Positions 43,063 through 52,174 are shown, numbered from the stretch's first letter. The stretch is 64,000 nt of DNA from an uncultured Collinsella sp. (GCA_934650095.1 CAKUFT010000004.1:1-64000); one strand, 5' to 3'. Program-made: numbers and translations. The notes: generated by a model from the sequence alone, not told the origin.

Positions 43063-45507
43063 GTGAACGCCTTTGACCGCTACGCCCCGTTTATCCAAGA
43101 CTTCATCTACTCCCACGATTGGGAGAGCTTGCGCTCTATCCAGGTTGCGGCGGCAGATGCCATCTTCAACACACAGGACAATGTGCTCCTGACGGCATCC
43201 ACGGCTTCCGGCAAAACCGAGGCAGCCTTCTTTCCCATCCTGACCGAGTTTTGGGAGAACCCGCCCGCAAGCGTGGGCGCCCTCTACATTGGCCCCCTCA
43301 AGGCGCTCATCAACGACCAATTCGTCCGCCTCAACGACCTGTGCGAAGAAGCCGATATCCCCGTCTGGCACTGGCATGGCGATGTCTCGCAATCACACAA
43401 GGCCAAACTCATCAAAAAACCGAGCGGCATCCTACAGATTACGCCCGAGTCGCTCGAGGCGCTCCTGATCCATAAGCACATGGCGATCCCGCGCATGTTT
43501 TGCGACCTGCGCTATGTGGTTATCGACGAAGTCCACTCGCTCATGCGCGGTGACCGCGGCGGGCAGACGCTCTGTCTTATCGAGCGCCTCTCGCGCATGG
43601 CAGGCGTGCAGCCCCGCCGCATTGGCCTTTCGGCCACCATCGGCGACCCCGGGCGCACGGGTGCCTTTCTCTCGCAGGGAACGGGGCGCGACTGCGTTAT
43701 CCCCCGCTTTGAGGAACCGCGCCGCGTGTGGCGCATCTCCATGGAGCACTTCTACAACTCGGGCCCCCAGGCGCAGCAACGAGGATTTATGAGCGCAGGG
43801 CCGCAGGAAGCCGAGGTGCTCGCATGCGAGCGCATTGAAGCAGCGGCACCCGCGGCACCGCCCGCCGGCATCCAAGATATGCGCCACAGCGGACAGCTTA
43901 CACAGGAGGAACGCCGTCAACGTCGCGAACAGACACGAGGCAAGGCCGCCCCTAAGGACCGTCGCACTTCCTCGGCTCCCGAGGGAGAAGTCGACATCCC
44001 GCGAGCGACCGAGCAGGCGCTGCTCAACACCACCGATACCGCGCCCGACAACGCCGATCCCGGCATGGGCTATATCTTTGAACATACCCGCGGCCGCAAG
44101 TGCCTGGTCTTTGCCAACTCGCGCGAGGAGGCAGAGGCCGTGTGCTCCATGCTGCGCAGCTACTGTGAGAACCGGCACGAGCCCGACCGCTTCCTGATCC
44201 ACCACGGCAACCTCTCGGCATCGCTGCGCGAGACCACCGAGGAGCTCATGCGCGACGAGGAACAGGCACAGACAACCGTCACCACCTCCACGCTGGAGCT
44301 CGGTATTGATATCGGCCGTCTGGAGCGCGCGTTTCAGATCGACGCACCGTTTACCGTCAGTTCCTTCTTGCAGCGCATGGGGCGTACAGGTCGCCGCGAT
44401 CTTCCGCCCGAGATGTGGTTCGTCATGCGCGAGGAGGAGCCCGAGCCGCGCACGATGATGCCCGAAACGATTCCCTGGAAGCTCCTGCAGGGCATCGCGC
44501 TCGTGCAACTCTATCGTGAGGAAAAGTGGGTCGAGCCACCCGAGCTCGATCGACTCCCCTACAGCTTGCTCTATCACCAGACCATGTCGACGCTCGCCAG
44601 CACCGGCGAGCTCACACCGGCCGAACTTGCCCAGCGCGTGCTCACGCTCAGCTATTTCCACCGCGTCTCCGCCGATGACTACCGCGTGCTGCTGCGCCAC
44701 CTCATTAAGATCGACCACATCCAGGTCACCGAGGGCGGCGGGCTCATCGTGGGCCTCGCGGGCGAGCGCATCATCAACAACTTTAAGTTCTACGCCGTGT
44801 TCCAGGAGAACGAGGAGTTTACCGTTCGCAGCGAATCGGCCGAGCTGGGCACGATCGTCAACCCGCCACCACCTGGCGAGCGCATCGCCATCGCAGGCCA
44901 TTGCTGGATTGTCGAGGAAGTGGACTGGAAGCGTCACACCGTCTTTGCCACACAGGTCAAGGGCCGTGTACCGGCCTACTTTGGCGACTGCCCTGGCGAC
45001 ATTAACACACATGTACTCGAGCGCATGCGCCAGGCGCTCAACGAGCACGCGGCATATCCGTACCTTATGGGCAACGCACGAGCACGCCTTGCGCAGGCTC
45101 GTCATACCGCCGAGATCTCGGGCGCGGGAACCAAGCCGCTCATCAACCTGGGCGGCGACACGTGGGTGCTCTTCCCCTGGTTGGGCAGCTATGCCTTCTT
45201 GGCGCTCGAACGCATGCTCAAGATTAAATGCGCCGCAGAGCTTGGCCTTCGCGGGCTCGATCCGTCGCGCCCGTACTTTATGCAGTTTAAGATGAAGGCC
45301 GACGAGGAGACGTTCTTTGAGGTGCTCGCTGCCGAGGCCGAGAAAGACTTCGATCCTATCGAGCTCGTCTATCCCGGCGAGGTGCCCTACTTCGATCGTT
45401 ACGACGAATTCGTTCCCGAGGAACTCGTGCGCAAAGGCTTTGCCGAAGGCGTCCTCGACATCGAAGGCATGAAGCAACGCGTCCTCGGCTGGCGCGACCA
45501 CGCCTAA
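43063..45507 (+). CDS. Lhr/BrxHI-like DEAD/DEAH helicase
   Basis: An 814-residue superfamily 2 helicase. Motif I TASTASGKTE is at about 44-53, motif Ia GPLKALINDQ, motif II DEVH at about 154-157, motif III SATIGDP, then an insert of about 100 charged residues (about 250-330), and motif VI QRMGRTGRRD near 436. The C-terminal half has an Lhr-type winged-helix/DSC-like region, including LINLGGDTWVLFPWLGSYAFLALER. GTG 43063 has a strong AAAGGAGG with a 4-nt spacer; an earlier in-frame start would read through that site and is rejected. It is the third gene of the TerB-ATPase module, matching the BrxD plus BrxHI pair of some BREX types. Confidence 0.88.
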   Translation: MNAFDRYAPFIQDFIYSHDWESLRSIQVAAADAIFNTQDNVLLTASTASGKTEAAFFPILTEFWENPPASVGALYIGPLKALINDQFVRLNDLCEEADIPVWHWHGDVSQSHKAKLIKKPSGILQITPESLEALLIHKHMAIPRMFCDLRYVVIDEVHSLMRGDRGGQTLCLIERLSRMAGVQPRRIGLSATIGDPGRTGAFLSQGTGRDCVIPRFEEPRRVWRISMEHFYNSGPQAQQRGFMSAGPQEAEVLACERIEAAAPAAPPAGIQDMRHSGQLTQEERRQRREQTRGKAAPKDRRTSSAPEGEVDIPRATEQALLNTTDTAPDNADPGMGYIFEHTRGRKCLVFANSREEAEAVCSMLRSYCENRHEPDRFLIHHGNLSASLRETTEELMRDEEQAQTTVTTSTLELGIDIGRLERAFQIDAPFTVSSFLQRMGRTGRRDLPPEMWFVMREEEPEPRTMMPETIPWKLLQGIALVQLYREEKWVEPPELDRLPYSLLYHQTMSTLASTGELTPAELAQRVLTLSYFHRVSADDYRVLLRHLIKIDHIQVTEGGGLIVGLAGERIINNFKFYAVFQENEEFTVRSESAELGTIVNPPPPGERIAIAGHCWIVEEVDWKRHTVFATQVKGRVPAYFGDCPGDINTHVLERMRQALNEHAAYPYLMGNARARLAQARHTAEISGAGTKPLINLGGDTWVLFPWLGSYAFLALERMLKIKCAAELGLRGLDPSRPYFMQFKMKADEETFFEVLAAEAEKDFDPIELVYPGEVPYFDRYDEFVPEELVRKGFAEGVLDIEGMKQRVLGWRDHA

Positions 45508-45538
45508 GACCAGTCTTTTTGGGACGGGGCTCAATAAG

Positions 45539-46414
45539 CTAGTCGTGGAGCGGAATGCCGAGGAAGTCGGTGTCGAAAGGTACGGCCTCGGCAAAGGCAT
45601 AGTCACCGTCGCTGGCGATGAGCAGATAGTTCTCCTCGCCGCCAAACTCTGTATCGCCACAGGGAATCACCCAAGCGTGGTCGAACACCTCGAGCGCCGT
45701 GGCGGCGCAATCGCGCAGGAACGACACATCGCTTCCCTCGTTCGCGCTCACGATATTGGCTACATAGATGCCGCCCGGGTTCAAGCTGCCCCGGGCGAAA
45801 CGGAGCGCCTCAACGGTCGCCAGCTCGCGCACGGGTTCGGCGCCGCCAAAGCAATCGCTCACAACCACGTCGTAGCGACGATGTCCCACGCTCGTCACAC
45901 CCAGGTACGAACGCGCCTCGGCGGTAATCACCCGTAGGCGATCGCCAACCGTGCGCTCCAGCTCGTCCAAGTAGAACCAACGACGCGCCAGACGCGTAAT
46001 CTCGGCATCGTACTCGATGACGTCCATGCGCAAGCCTTCATGCGACATCAGCGCAAACTTGGGATAGGCAAACCCGCCACCGCCCAGCATGAGCATGCGG
46101 TCGATACCATGCCCGTAAGTATCGCGCATGGCGTCCTCGGCCTCGAACACATCGTCAAATGCGCGATAGTACGCAAAGGCCGGCTCAGCCCAGCGATCGC
46201 CAACATAGCTCGCGCTTTGGTAGACGCCTCGCTGCACGAGCACACGGACCTCGGCACCGCTCTCATCGTGCACACGCTTCACGCGCGCCAACCCGTTGCG
46301 GGTCCGTGCGACCTGCAAACAGGCAGCGCGAACAGCGACGGCAGCTGTACCCAGCGCCGCGGCTCCCAGGGCAACGCCGGCAACAACTCCGACGGAAACA
46401 CTCGGCTTGTTCAT
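45539..46414 (-). CDS. Spermidine synthase-like methyltransferase-fold protein
   Basis: A 291-residue protein with an N-terminal hydrophobic segment (about 8-32, GVVAGVALGAAALGTAAVAV) and a Rossmann-fold domain. MLMLGGGGFAYPKFALMSHEG (motif I), DVIEYDAEITRLARRWF and YDVVVSDCFGGAEPV fit the spermine/spermidine synthase (SpeE) superfamily, as do many membrane-linked relatives of unknown substrate. The Asp and Glu positions for aminopropyl transfer look only partly conserved, so true spermidine synthesis is uncertain. Its ATG directly abuts the elp3 stop codon, with GGAG inside elp3, so it is co-translated with elp3. Confidence 0.75.
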   Translation of the reverse strand: MNKPSVSVGVVAGVALGAAALGTAAVAVRAACLQVARTRNGLARVKRVHDESGAEVRVLVQRGVYQSASYVGDRWAEPAFAYYRAFDDVFEAEDAMRDTYGHGIDRMLMLGGGGFAYPKFALMSHEGLRMDVIEYDAEITRLARRWFYLDELERTVGDRLRVITAEARSYLGVTSVGHRRYDVVVSDCFGGAEPVRELATVEALRFARGSLNPGGIYVANIVSANEGSDVSFLRDCAATALEVFDHAWVIPCGDTEFGGEENYLLIASDGDYAFAEAVPFDTDFLGIPLHD

Positions 46415-48322
46415 CTAGAGCTCCTTCTGCAGATAAAGGTCATGGTCGCAAAAACCCAGGTGGCGGTAATACTCACGCGTGCCAATCGCGCTGATCACGT
46501 TAATGCGCGTATAGCCGGCATCCTGAGCGATCTCACACGCACGTTCCACGAGCAAACGCCCCAGACCGTGATGCTGAGCCGCCTGGCCCTGATCGCCCAC
46601 GCGCGCCGCCATACCATAGACGTGCACCTCGCGAATCATCGCCTCCTCCGGCCCCGTCGGCAGCTCGTCCGCGTGCGCGGCAACAAACGAACGATCGGGC
46701 AGCGACAGGCGCAAAAAGCCGGCGATCTTGCCTTCGGGCGTCACCCACTGCAAAAAGCGTTCACGCGTCACCGGCGTCTCGTACGCCACCTCCTCGTCAA
46801 GGGCCAGCTCATCCAGGTCGGCGCCCGCCGTGCTGATCTCGCGATAGCGAATCTCGCGCACCGTCGCACCGTCATCCCGAGCAGCCAGGCGGTTCTCGAC
46901 GAGCTGACGTAGGTTGGGCTTCTTGTTGCCCACCATAATGTCGTCGGAGCTAAAGTCGCGAATCATGCGGCTAATGCGGCAGAACGCCGGCGTCACCACG
47001 ATGTCGTCTGCCAACACATCGAGCAGCTCTTCCTCGGTATAGGGGCGCCACTCGCCACGCTCATAGCAGCCCACCAGACGCGAACCCTCGATGAGCGCAC
47101 ACGGGTAGACCTTGACCTCGTCGGGCATAAAGGCCCCCTCGGTCATAAAGCGCTCGTAGTCACGCTTGTCCCCCTCGGGCGTAGCACCCAACAAGTTGAG
47201 CATAAAGTGCGCGTGGATCTTAAAGCCAAACAGGCGCGCAAGCGAAAACGCCCGCTCAATCTGCGCCACCGTAATGCGGCGCTCGTTGATATCGAGCAGG
47301 TGCTGGTCAAGGCTTTGGATGCCCATCTGAATCTTGGTGCAGCCCAGGCGGCGGATAAGCGTGAGGGCCTGTGGCGTTACGGCATCGGGGCGCGTCTCGA
47401 TAACGAGCCCCACCACGCGATGCTTCGCCGTCTCGTTGATGCGCTGCTGGCGCTCAAGCTCCTCCATCGTTGCTGTCTGCCACTCGGCGACCTCGCCCCA
47501 CGGCGTGCCGGGGCCGTACAGACGACGCACCGCGCGGTTGTAGCCGCCCACGGCAGCATCCACACGCCTCTGCTCGTCGGCAACACCTGCCGCAAGTTCA
47601 CGCTCATCGATTGCAATACCGGCAGCCCGATAGCGCTCGCGACGCTCCGCCACCACCGGCGGCAACGCATCGGCGGGCGCGTCATCGAGCAGGCGTCCCG
47701 CCTCGGCGCGGCTGATGCCCGGGCGGGCCAGCATGGGATTGGCCGCCACGCCGGCCACGGCATCGTCGTTGAGCGCACGGAAGAGCTCCGACATAAACCA
47801 CGTCTGATACCCTTGCGGATAGTCGCTCCAGGTACCGCCGAGCACAATGAGCTCGATCTTGTCGGTCGCATGCCCCATCTGCGAAAGTGCGGTCAGGCGA
47901 GCGCTCACCTGCAAATACGGGTCAAAGCAGTTTTGCTCCGCACGGGCGCATGCCGGCTCGGCATGCAGATAGCTTTTGGGCATGCGCAGATCGTTGGGGC
48001 AAAACAGGCAATCGCCCGAACAGGGCCACGGCTTGGTGATGACGGTAATGGTCGCCACGCCCGAGGCCGTTCGGCGCGGCTTCATGCGCAGCACCTGCAG
48101 CAGCTGACGCTCCAGCTCGGCATCGACATTCCATCCAGCCCAACGAGCCGGCTTCTCACGTTTAACCCGCTGGTAAAACGGCAGCAGTCGGCGCTTGGCC
48201 AGGTCACGTTTGTCGGCACCCTCGCGGCGCGCCTCGGCATGTATCAGTTTGACGAGGGTCTTGTCGTCCACGGCCTCGCCACGACGCAGGACCTCGAGTA
48301 TGTTCAAGATAATCTGTTCCAT
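46415..48322 (-). CDS. elp3: Elp3-family tRNA uridine(34) carboxymethyltransferase
   Basis: A 635-residue bacterial Elp3. The radical SAM domain has the cluster motif PCSGDCLFCPNDL (Cys101, Cys105, Cys108) within SGVATITVITKPWP, then NCFDPYLQ, GTWSDYP and IGIQSLD-like MGIQSLDQHLL. The C-terminal GNAT acetyltransferase domain (about 500-635) has LRLSLPDRS, MAARVGDQGQAAQHHGLGRLL and a late ISAIGTREYYRHLGF. Elp3 forms cm5U at the tRNA wobble position from SAM and acetyl-CoA. The insert at about 190-300 is longer than in archaeal Elp3. The start ATG has only a GGGG site. Genes for Elp1/2/4-6 are absent, as usual in bacteria. Confidence 0.9.
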   Translation of the reverse strand: MEQIILNILEVLRRGEAVDDKTLVKLIHAEARREGADKRDLAKRRLLPFYQRVKREKPARWAGWNVDAELERQLLQVLRMKPRRTASGVATITVITKPWPCSGDCLFCPNDLRMPKSYLHAEPACARAEQNCFDPYLQVSARLTALSQMGHATDKIELIVLGGTWSDYPQGYQTWFMSELFRALNDDAVAGVAANPMLARPGISRAEAGRLLDDAPADALPPVVAERRERYRAAGIAIDERELAAGVADEQRRVDAAVGGYNRAVRRLYGPGTPWGEVAEWQTATMEELERQQRINETAKHRVVGLVIETRPDAVTPQALTLIRRLGCTKIQMGIQSLDQHLLDINERRITVAQIERAFSLARLFGFKIHAHFMLNLLGATPEGDKRDYERFMTEGAFMPDEVKVYPCALIEGSRLVGCYERGEWRPYTEEELLDVLADDIVVTPAFCRISRMIRDFSSDDIMVGNKKPNLRQLVENRLAARDDGATVREIRYREISTAGADLDELALDEEVAYETPVTRERFLQWVTPEGKIAGFLRLSLPDRSFVAAHADELPTGPEEAMIREVHVYGMAARVGDQGQAAQHHGLGRLLVERACEIAQDAGYTRINVISAIGTREYYRHLGFCDHDLYLQKEL

Positions 48323-48341
48323 GTCCCCATTGTAAAGGCAA

Positions 48342-48373
48342 AGGCGCCGGAGCCAACCTCGGCCCCGACGCCT
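48342..48373 (-). terminator. Terminator after the DUF4097 gene
   Basis: AGGCGCCGGAGCC (48342-48354) pairs with GGCCCCGACGCCT (48361-48373) with two G-U compatible mismatches and a 6-nt loop. On the minus strand it is followed by TTTGCCTTT. It separates the XRE-DUF4097 pair from elp3. Confidence 0.7.
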
Positions 48374-48423
48374 CCATCAAAGAGTGCGTCTGCGCTTTTG
48401 CCTCTAGACCTTCATCCGCCCCA

Positions 48424-49293
48424 TTACTCCGAGTCAAACGACATATCGCCCGCACCGACCTCAAAACGATACGCGGCGGATTTGTCACCGTTATCGAACT
48501 CAAGATTCGAAACCATCTCACCGTCATAGCCATCCGGAAGGAAGTCGCTCTCGAAGTCGCCACAACCCAAGGTGAGGCTCGCCTTAAAGCCCGTAGAGTT
48601 CGGAACCGTTATCTCCGCATCGCCCGAACCCACGGTAACGTCCATCGACTTCGCAGGGGCCTGATTCAGGTCAAACGTCACGTCGCCCAAACCAACCTCG
48701 GCACTCAGAGTGTCGGTTACGGCGCCGGTAAACTCAACGTCGCCCGAACCAAGCGTCACATCCAGATCGCGGCATGCAATGCCCGTAAACGTCAAGTCGC
48801 CCGATTCAACGCTTGCCGTAATGCCGACCATGTTCTCGGCAACTTCGCGCGGAAGCTCAATGGTGACCGTACGGTTAATCGCGCGCTCGTCGTCGCAATC
48901 GTACTGGCTGATTTTAAGCGTAGAGCCCTTGACCTCTGCAAGGTTCCGGGTTGCCGCATCTGAAGCAGGTGCCCCCTTCGCAACGCGACCACTCTCGATG
49001 ACACGCACCGGCCCACCGGAGACGTGCTTGATCTCGACCGTGCTCGATGTCACATCCAAATCAAGGGACTGGAATGAGTCAGCATCAAAGGTCTCACTCG
49101 AAAGCTTCTGAGGCTGAGCAGAATAGTTGCCGCTATCCCGACCAGGCCAATCGAGCGTAGCGGTGCCGAAATCCCACGGTCCCTCAAAATGAATCAAAGT
49201 CCTCGAAATGCCAAATACAAGCCCGATGATGAGCACAAACGCTCCGATGCCGACGCCCAGACGCAGCTTGGATTCATGCGAAAGCTTCATCAT
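48424..49293 (-). CDS. DUF4097 family beta-repeat membrane protein
   Basis: A 289-residue protein with an N-terminal membrane anchor (about 12-32, GVGIGAFVLIIGLVFGI) and an extracytoplasmic domain that repeats the pattern LDVTLGSGDVEFTG, LSAEVGLGDVTFD, MDVTVGSGDAEITV, LTLGCGDFESD. These right-handed beta-helix turns are the hallmark of DUF4097 adhesin-like proteins, often coupled to membrane stress regulators such as PspC or LiaF-type genes. The start overlaps the stop of the XRE regulator as ATGA, so the two are one operon. Confidence 0.85.
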   Translation of the reverse strand: MMKLSHESKLRLGVGIGAFVLIIGLVFGISRTLIHFEGPWDFGTATLDWPGRDSGNYSAQPQKLSSETFDADSFQSLDLDVTSSTVEIKHVSGGPVRVIESGRVAKGAPASDAATRNLAEVKGSTLKISQYDCDDERAINRTVTIELPREVAENMVGITASVESGDLTFTGIACRDLDVTLGSGDVEFTGAVTDTLSAEVGLGDVTFDLNQAPAKSMDVTVGSGDAEITVPNSTGFKASLTLGCGDFESDFLPDGYDGEMVSNLEFDNGDKSAAYRFEVGAGDMSFDSE

Positions 49294-50012
49294 TCGTCAC
49301 CCTCTTTGGCACACGGCTCAGCGGTGGCCGCGGTAGCCACGTCAGCATCAGGTTCCGCAGAAGTATCCTTCCCCTGGGCCTTGACCGCCACCGACACCGG
49401 ACCAACCTGAATATCCCCGCGTGCCCAATCGCCATCGAGCGCACGCGCCACCCAGTGATAGATGGGAATCGTAAAGAAGATCAGTGCGGGAAAGGGGCTG
49501 GCACCAACCAGGAACATCAGTAAAAAGAACAGTAGCCAGCACACGGCCCAATACGGGAACGACTGGAAGGGGCCCTTCACCGGAGTCACGCTGGTCGCAC
49601 CGGCACCCGTCACCTGAGCCGTCGCCGCATTAGCTGCCTGCGCGCTCCAGCTTGCCGCTTGCGCCGCCTTGGCGGCGGCATCACTCGCCTGTGTTGCCGC
49701 CTCGGTAGCACGTGCTGCCGCCTCATGGGTACGGGCGCGCTCCGCTGCCTCGGCCTCGCGCTGACGGGCGCGGTCCTCGTTCTCAAACTCGATATCGTCC
49801 TCGATCTCATCGCTCGGATTGAGGAGCTCATCCAGACTCACACCATAGAGCTTTGCGAGCGAAATCAGATTTTCGGTATCGGGCGAGCTCTCCGCACGTT
49901 CCCATTTACTGACCGCCTGGCGCGACAGCCCCAGCTTTCGCGCCAGCCCTTCTTGGCTAAAGCCCTTGCTGCGGCGAAGGTCGGCGAGCCGCTGCGCAGT
50001 TTCTACATTCAT
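49290..50012 (-). CDS. Membrane-anchored XRE-family transcriptional regulator
   Basis: A 240-residue protein: an N-terminal HTH (about 1-60, LADLRRSKGFSQEGLARKLGLSRQAVSKWERAES), an acidic then Ala-rich region (about 85-140, repeats of AAARATEAATQ type), and two transmembrane segments near 155-195 (WAVCWLLFFLLMFLV, ALIFFTIPIYHWV). It probably senses an envelope signal and regulates the partner DUF4097 gene, with which it overlaps by 4 nt. ATG 50012 has AGGAGG with a 5-nt spacer; an open extension upstream would put 83 unlikely residues before the HTH. Confidence 0.85.
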   Translation of the reverse strand: MNVETAQRLADLRRSKGFSQEGLARKLGLSRQAVSKWERAESSPDTENLISLAKLYGVSLDELLNPSDEIEDDIEFENEDRARQREAEAAERARTHEAAARATEAATQASDAAAKAAQAASWSAQAANAATAQVTGAGATSVTPVKGPFQSFPYWAVCWLLFFLLMFLVGASPFPALIFFTIPIYHWVARALDGDWARGDIQVGPVSVAVKAQGKDTSAEPDADVATAATAEPCAKEGDE

Positions 50013-50130
50013 GGTTCCTCCTATGTGATGCCAGCCGTGCCGCCGGACCGCTTTTGTTCTTAAGGCGCCTTGCACAGTTAAAAATCTATCCGCCACCGCC
50101 AAAAGCATGCCACCTATTCTAGTGAGATTT

Positions 50131-50159
50131 TTGACAACCGGCGGTTGCGGGCGCATATG
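50131..50159 (+). promoter_or_regulatory. Candidate promoter of the Trm9-like methyltransferase gene
   Basis: A perfect -35 TTGACA (50131-50136), a 17-nt spacer and CATATG (50154-50159) as a weak -10. A second possible pair, TTGTCC with TAGTAT about 75 nt downstream, is also visible. The leader would be up to 115 nt. Confidence 0.4.
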
Positions 50160-50279
50160 AGCTGCGGAAATATGTCTAAACAGAGCAATGATCCGCCGCT
50201 TGGTTGTCCCCGTTGCGGCGTTAACGGTAGTATGGTCGTACTGTTTATTCCGCACCGCCAACGGAGGGAGTCCCGCGCC

Positions 50280-51152
50280 GTGAACCGCGATTTCGCCTCA
50301 TCGCTCATTCAGCTCAACAATACGTTCTATCGCGAGCACTCCGCCTCCTTTTCCGATACGCGCCAGGCCCCGTGGCCCGGCTGGGTGCGCACTATGGACA
50401 TCGCGCTCGAGCAGCTCGATGTGGCCACCATCGAGCATCCCGTCCGTGTCTTCGACCTTGCCTGCGGCAACATGCGCTTCGAGAACTTTGCCGCCGGCGG
50501 CACGCTTGCCGCCAAGGGCGTAGATGGCGCGAGCCCCTCGGCGGATGCCAGCTGCCCCTTTGAGTTCTATGGCGTCGACTCGTGCCAGGATCTGGCCATC
50601 GATGCGCGCGGCCACGCCCTGCGCATCCCCAACTTGCACTTCCAGGAACTCGACGTGCTCGACGCCCTCATGAAGCTCAACCCCGCCGAGACGCCCGACG
50701 TGCTCTTCGACGCGCCACTTGCCGACATCTCGGTCTGCTTTGGTTTTATGCACCACGTGCCCTCGTGCGAGTACCGCGTGCGCGTGCTCGACGCCCTGGT
50801 GCGCCAGACGCGCCCGGGCGGCATCATCGCCATCAGCTTTTGGGAATTTATGAACGACGAGCGCATGGCGCGCAAGGCCGTTCGCGCCGAGGCCCGCGCC
50901 GAGCTCACCCCGCCGTTTGAGGGCTACGACTCCGCGCAGTTTGAAGTCGGCGACCACCTCATTGGCTGGCAAAACGACCGCCACGCTTACCGCTATTGCC
51001 ATCACTTTGACGATCAGCAGATCACCGACCTGGTGCGCGGAGTCCGTACGTTCTACAAGAGCGGCGAGGTCCCCGTACGCGAGCTTGAGCGTTTCCACGC
51101 CGACGGTCGCAGCGGCGAGCTCAACCGCTATGTGATTCTCAAGCGTCTGTAG
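50280..51152 (+). CDS. Trm9/ABH8-like SAM-dependent methyltransferase
   Basis: A 290-residue class I methyltransferase. N-terminal NNTFYREHSASFSDTRQAPWP (residues 13-33) matches the HFSxTRxxPWP hallmark of eukaryotic Trm9 and ABH8, which methyl-esterify cm5U to mcm5U in tRNA. Motif I FDLACGNMRF is at 58-67, GFMHHVPSCEYRVRVLDALV corresponds to the family's HH motif, and RPGGIIAISFWEF follows. The C-terminal YRYCHHFDDQQITDLV region is also Trm9-like. GTG 50280 follows GGAGGGAG; the ATG at 50232 is a less likely start. It lies near elp3 and before trmB, supporting a tRNA substrate. Substrate assignment is inference. Confidence 0.72.
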   Translation: MNRDFASSLIQLNNTFYREHSASFSDTRQAPWPGWVRTMDIALEQLDVATIEHPVRVFDLACGNMRFENFAAGGTLAAKGVDGASPSADASCPFEFYGVDSCQDLAIDARGHALRIPNLHFQELDVLDALMKLNPAETPDVLFDAPLADISVCFGFMHHVPSCEYRVRVLDALVRQTRPGGIIAISFWEFMNDERMARKAVRAEARAELTPPFEGYDSAQFEVGDHLIGWQNDRHAYRYCHHFDDQQITDLVRGVRTFYKSGEVPVRELERFHADGRSGELNRYVILKRL

Positions 51153-51269
51153 GCGTCGACGACTCGCCGCTGAGCCGTACCGCATCTTTCGGGCAAATCG
51201 CGCCCACCCCTTCCAACCCATTGCCGGAACGTGCAGCCATGCGTTTCGCACTTATGACCAAGGAGCCTC

Positions 51270-52109
51270 ATGGGAGCCGTCCACGTTCGCACGCCTAAGA
51301 ACTTTGTGCTCGAGGAGCGCCTGGAGCGCTACGCCGACGCCATCGAGACGAGCCCCGAGAACTATGCTGGGCACTGGCGTGAGGCATGCACGCCGGCTGG
51401 CGGCAAGCCCTTCGCCCGCCTTCACCTGGATCTGGGCTGCGGCAAAGGAACCTACTTGGTTGAGCGTGCTCACCGTGAGCCCGACACGCTCTTTATCGGC
51501 ATGGACCAGGAGCCCATCTGCATCGCCTATGCCGCGCAGAAGATTTGCGAGCAGGAGCTGCCCAACGCGCTCGTGCTACCCCGTGGTGCCGCATCGCTGC
51601 CGCGGCTGTTTGCCGCAGGCGAGCTCGATGCCATCACCATCAACTTTCCCACTCCGCAGCCCAAGGCCAAGTACGCCAAAAAGCGCCTCGTCCATGTCGA
51701 CCATCTGATGCTCTACCGTCCGCTCTTTACTGCCCGCGCCACCGTCACGCTGCGTACCGACAGCAAGCCGCTGCGCGACTACGCCCTGGGGCAGTTTGCC
51801 GCGGCCGGTTACGGCACGCTCTGGGTGAGCGATGACGTGCGCCGCGACCATCCCGAGCATCCCGAGACCGAGTACGAATGCCGCACGCGCGAGATGGGTG
51901 CCGTCGTCTACGGCATCTGCGCCACACCCGACGCGAAGCCTACCGAAGAGCAGCTCGCGGCGGGCCGGGCGCAGGAGCAGAGCCTCGCCTGCTATCTGCC
52001 CGACGACCTCGATGAGCTCACCTACGTGCCCCTTGGCATGGAAGAAGCCGTCGAGAACTTTAAGAACCGCGCCCGCAAGGGCAAGAAGCGTTTACCGCAG
52101 GAGTCCTAG
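51270..52109 (+). CDS. trmB: tRNA (guanine-N7-)-methyltransferase
   Basis: A 279-residue TrmB, making m7G46 in the tRNA variable loop. Family features are LHLDLGCGKGTYLVE (about 50-64), FIGMDQEPICIAYAAQKI, NFPTPQPKAKYAKKRLVHVDHL (the usual NFPDPWPK motif has PTPQPK here) and LRTDSKPLRDYAL. The C-terminal about 60 residues are a charged extension beyond the normal length. The ATG has AGGAG with a 4-nt spacer. It follows the Trm9-like gene by 117 bp, so they may share a transcript. Confidence 0.88.
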   Translation: MGAVHVRTPKNFVLEERLERYADAIETSPENYAGHWREACTPAGGKPFARLHLDLGCGKGTYLVERAHREPDTLFIGMDQEPICIAYAAQKICEQELPNALVLPRGAASLPRLFAAGELDAITINFPTPQPKAKYAKKRLVHVDHLMLYRPLFTARATVTLRTDSKPLRDYALGQFAAAGYGTLWVSDDVRRDHPEHPETEYECRTREMGAVVYGICATPDAKPTEEQLAAGRAQEQSLACYLPDDLDELTYVPLGMEEAVENFKNRARKGKKRLPQES

Positions 52110-52174
52110 AGGCCTCTGATGGTCGCGGCGTCGGCAAACAAGCGCAAATAGCTGCCAGCGAACGACCCTCAAAT

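Noticed and set aside
39889-45507. A complete BREX locus
   Set aside because: BrxD- and BrxHI-like genes are present, but PglX, PglZ, BrxA, BrxB and BrxC are all missing.
43432-45660. A 742-codon open frame antisense to the Lhr-like helicase
   Set aside because: Same composition artefact; the plus-strand helicase has all its motifs in frame and a strong SD site.
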